The notes under the pieces were generated by a model, which was not told the DNA's origin, searched no databases, and saw only the letters and a program-made list of their open reading frames with translations. The position numbers and the translations under genes are program-made. A stretch of DNA of 7,024 nt, taken from MFAQ01 sp964592455. Lineage in GTDB: Bacteria; Patescibacteriota; Microgenomatia; UBA1400; MFAQ01. Position 1 is the first letter of the stretch. Every line of letters begins with the position of its first letter. The DNA lies in the NCBI GenBank assembly GCA_964592455.1, contig CAZQDQ010000045.1, positions 1-7,024 of the forward strand, given 5' to 3'. Shown one piece after another: positions 6,622-7,024 of the stretch.

Positions 6622-6625
6622 CATC

Positions 6626-6696
6626 AAAAAAACCTCAAAGCAGAAGTGACGATTTTGCCTGCCCGACTCAATCATCACTCCCTCTCTGAGGTCTTT
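6626..6696 (-). terminator. Long wobble-rich hairpin with U7 tail, minus-strand terminator or attenuator
   Basis: The arms at 6675-6696 and 6628-6649 pair over 22 positions with one mismatch and four G-U wobbles, leaving a 25-base loop. The wobbles pair only in a minus-strand RNA, and the second arm runs into seven T on that strand (6632-6626). This is a strong intrinsic terminator for a minus-strand transcript that begins upstream. The loop contains nine bases (6657-6665) perfectly complementary to 6613-6621 in the neighbouring hairpin repeat, so an alternative fold is possible. It lies about 100 bases before the oxygenase start. Confidence 0.7.
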
Positions 6697-6704
6697 TGTT
6701 ACAG

Positions 6705-6733
6705 TTGACAGTATTTTTCCCGGGTGCTAATCT
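6705..6733 (+). promoter_or_regulatory. Sigma-70-type promoter driving the small RNA
   Basis: A perfect TTGACA (6705-6710), a 17-base spacer and TAATCT (6728-6733) are preceded by an extended -10 TG one base upstream (6725-6726). Transcription should start around 6739-6741. No protein gene follows on the plus strand; instead two hairpins and a T run follow immediately. Confidence 0.65.
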
Positions 6734-6739
6734 GTATGC

Positions 6740-6821
6740 AGTTAATAACTTCTGTCCAGTTATTAATTGGAAAAAGAAAAGCAATGCTATTCGAGTTAGG
6801 CTACGGTAGTATTGCTTTTTT
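6740..6821 (+). ncRNA. Putative ~80-nt two-hairpin small RNA, family unknown
   Basis: The predicted transcript begins with an 11-bp hairpin, CAGTTAATAAC (6739-6749) and GTTATTAATTG (6759-6769), around TTCTGTCCA. A purine-rich single-stranded linker (GAAAAAG) follows, then a terminator hairpin with six T ending at 6821. A well-spaced promoter stands directly upstream, so promoter, structure and terminator form a closed unit of about 82 bases with no start codon and RBS inside. It matches no RNA family I can name: it lacks the features of 6S, SRP RNA, tmRNA and tRNA. A cis role for some neighbour, or an mRNA fragment, is less likely because of the terminator. Confidence 0.5.
6777..6821. terminator. 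Bidirectional intrinsic terminator (3' end of small RNA)
   Basis: AAAAGCAATGCTA (6777-6789) pairs with TAGTATTGCTTTT (6807-6819) over 13 positions including one wobble, with a 17-base loop. The T run to 6821 serves the plus strand. On the minus strand the hairpin is followed by TTTTCTTTTTCC, which could stop the transcript of the gene at the right edge. Confidence 0.8.
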
Positions 6822-6880
6822 CCTGTTTAACCTGCCAACAAAAACAAGCTCCAACTCTCATCAAATATCTGATATCTGAC

Positions 6881-6921
6881 ACCCGCCTGCATCAGCTGTG
6901 CTGAAAGCACTGCGGGCAGGT
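6881..6921. repeat. GC-rich hairpin repeat, copy 2
   Basis: ACCCGCCTGCA (6881-6891) and TGCGGGCAGGT (6911-6921) are the same ends as in the copy at 6572-6621. The centre differs and holds a perfect inner hairpin, GTGCT-GAA-AGCAC (6898-6910). The element is flanked by short direct repeats (ATATCTG twice before it, CTGAGA twice after it). Confidence 0.75.
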
Positions 6922-6940
6922 CTGAGAACTGAGATCTTAT

Positions 6941-7024
6941 TTACTCATCACCACCAACTGTTGGCCAAACTGGCCCATCTTGGCAATTTGAGTAGATGTT
7001 ATCTGTAGTGCCAGCTTCTCGGCA
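6941..7024 (-). CDS. C-terminus of a minus-strand gene (5' end outside window)
   Basis: Read from the right edge, one minus-strand frame stays open for 27 codons to a TAA at 6943-6941 and ends in TTDNIYSNCQDGPVWPTVGG plus DE. Its third codon positions are mostly A, T or C, as in the other genes here, and two cysteines (residues 1 and 14 of the fragment) would suit a secreted or pilin-like tail. A second frame is also open, from 7023 to a TAA at 6939-6937, and reads LALQITSTQIAKMGQFGQQL plus VVMSK. Only 28 codons are visible in either frame, so neither product nor frame is secure. That a gene ends here is likely, since a bidirectional terminator follows. Confidence 0.4.
   Translation of the reverse strand, partial: CREAGTTDNIYSNCQDGPVWPTVGGDE

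Noticed and set aside
6626..6696. T-box or other known riboswitch upstream of the oxygenase
   Set aside because: The conserved T-box bulge sequence and any recognisable aptamer core are absent; only a terminator-like hairpin is seen.
6196..6708. 170-codon plus-strand open frame
   Set aside because: It mirrors the oxygenase coding strand and then runs through a repeat and a terminator hairpin; composition is that of an antisense shadow.
6781..6815. tRNA-like fragment suggested by TTCGAGT in the terminator loop
   Set aside because: Flanking bases pair over only three positions and no acceptor, D or anticodon arms can be built.
6736..6879. 47-codon plus-strand frame beginning ATGCAGTTAATAAC
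   Set aside because: The ATG lies upstream of the predicted transcription start, there is no ribosome binding site, and the frame crosses the terminator hairpin.

Overview
The window looks like a piece of a low-GC bacterial genome, most likely from the Candidate Phyla Radiation (Patescibacteria, perhaps Microgenomates). This placement is an inference. It rests on the composition, the very large multi-pass envelope protein with a GT-C-like layout, several short orphan proteins, and short dispersed repeats both between and inside genes. No rRNA, tRNA or other marker gene confirms it.

Layout. Positions 2-661 (+) hold the C-terminal half of a GT4-type glycosyltransferase. Positions 804-1160 (+) encode a 118-residue single-pass membrane protein of unknown function, ending at a strong intrinsic terminator (1167-1196). 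A 104-residue coiled-coil protein (1195-1509, -) converges on that terminator. It diverges, across a 34-base gap containing an AT-rich palindrome, from a 1279-residue membrane protein (1544-5383, +). That protein has about eleven N-terminal membrane spans, a long outer region and one C-terminal span, as in AftD/YfhO-like GT-C proteins. A shared hairpin (5366-5390) separates it from a convergent Rieske non-heme iron oxygenase (5392-6528, -). The 412 bases from 6529 to 6940 contain no convincing gene but are rich in signals: a promoter for the oxygenase, two copies of a GC-rich hairpin repeat, a long minus-strand terminator, and a plus-strand promoter followed by two hairpins that look like an 80-nt small RNA. 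The 3' edge holds the last codons of a minus-strand gene.

The GT4 enzyme and the large membrane protein are both consistent with building or modifying surface glycans; the oxygenase has no visible partner gene. The most unusual feature is that the outer region of the 1279-residue protein has been invaded, always in frame, by five short repeats of three families. These are two identical 35-bp GC-rich copies, one 35-bp element of the widespread 'CGTCATTGCGAGG' type, and two arrays of the octamer CCGACAAA.
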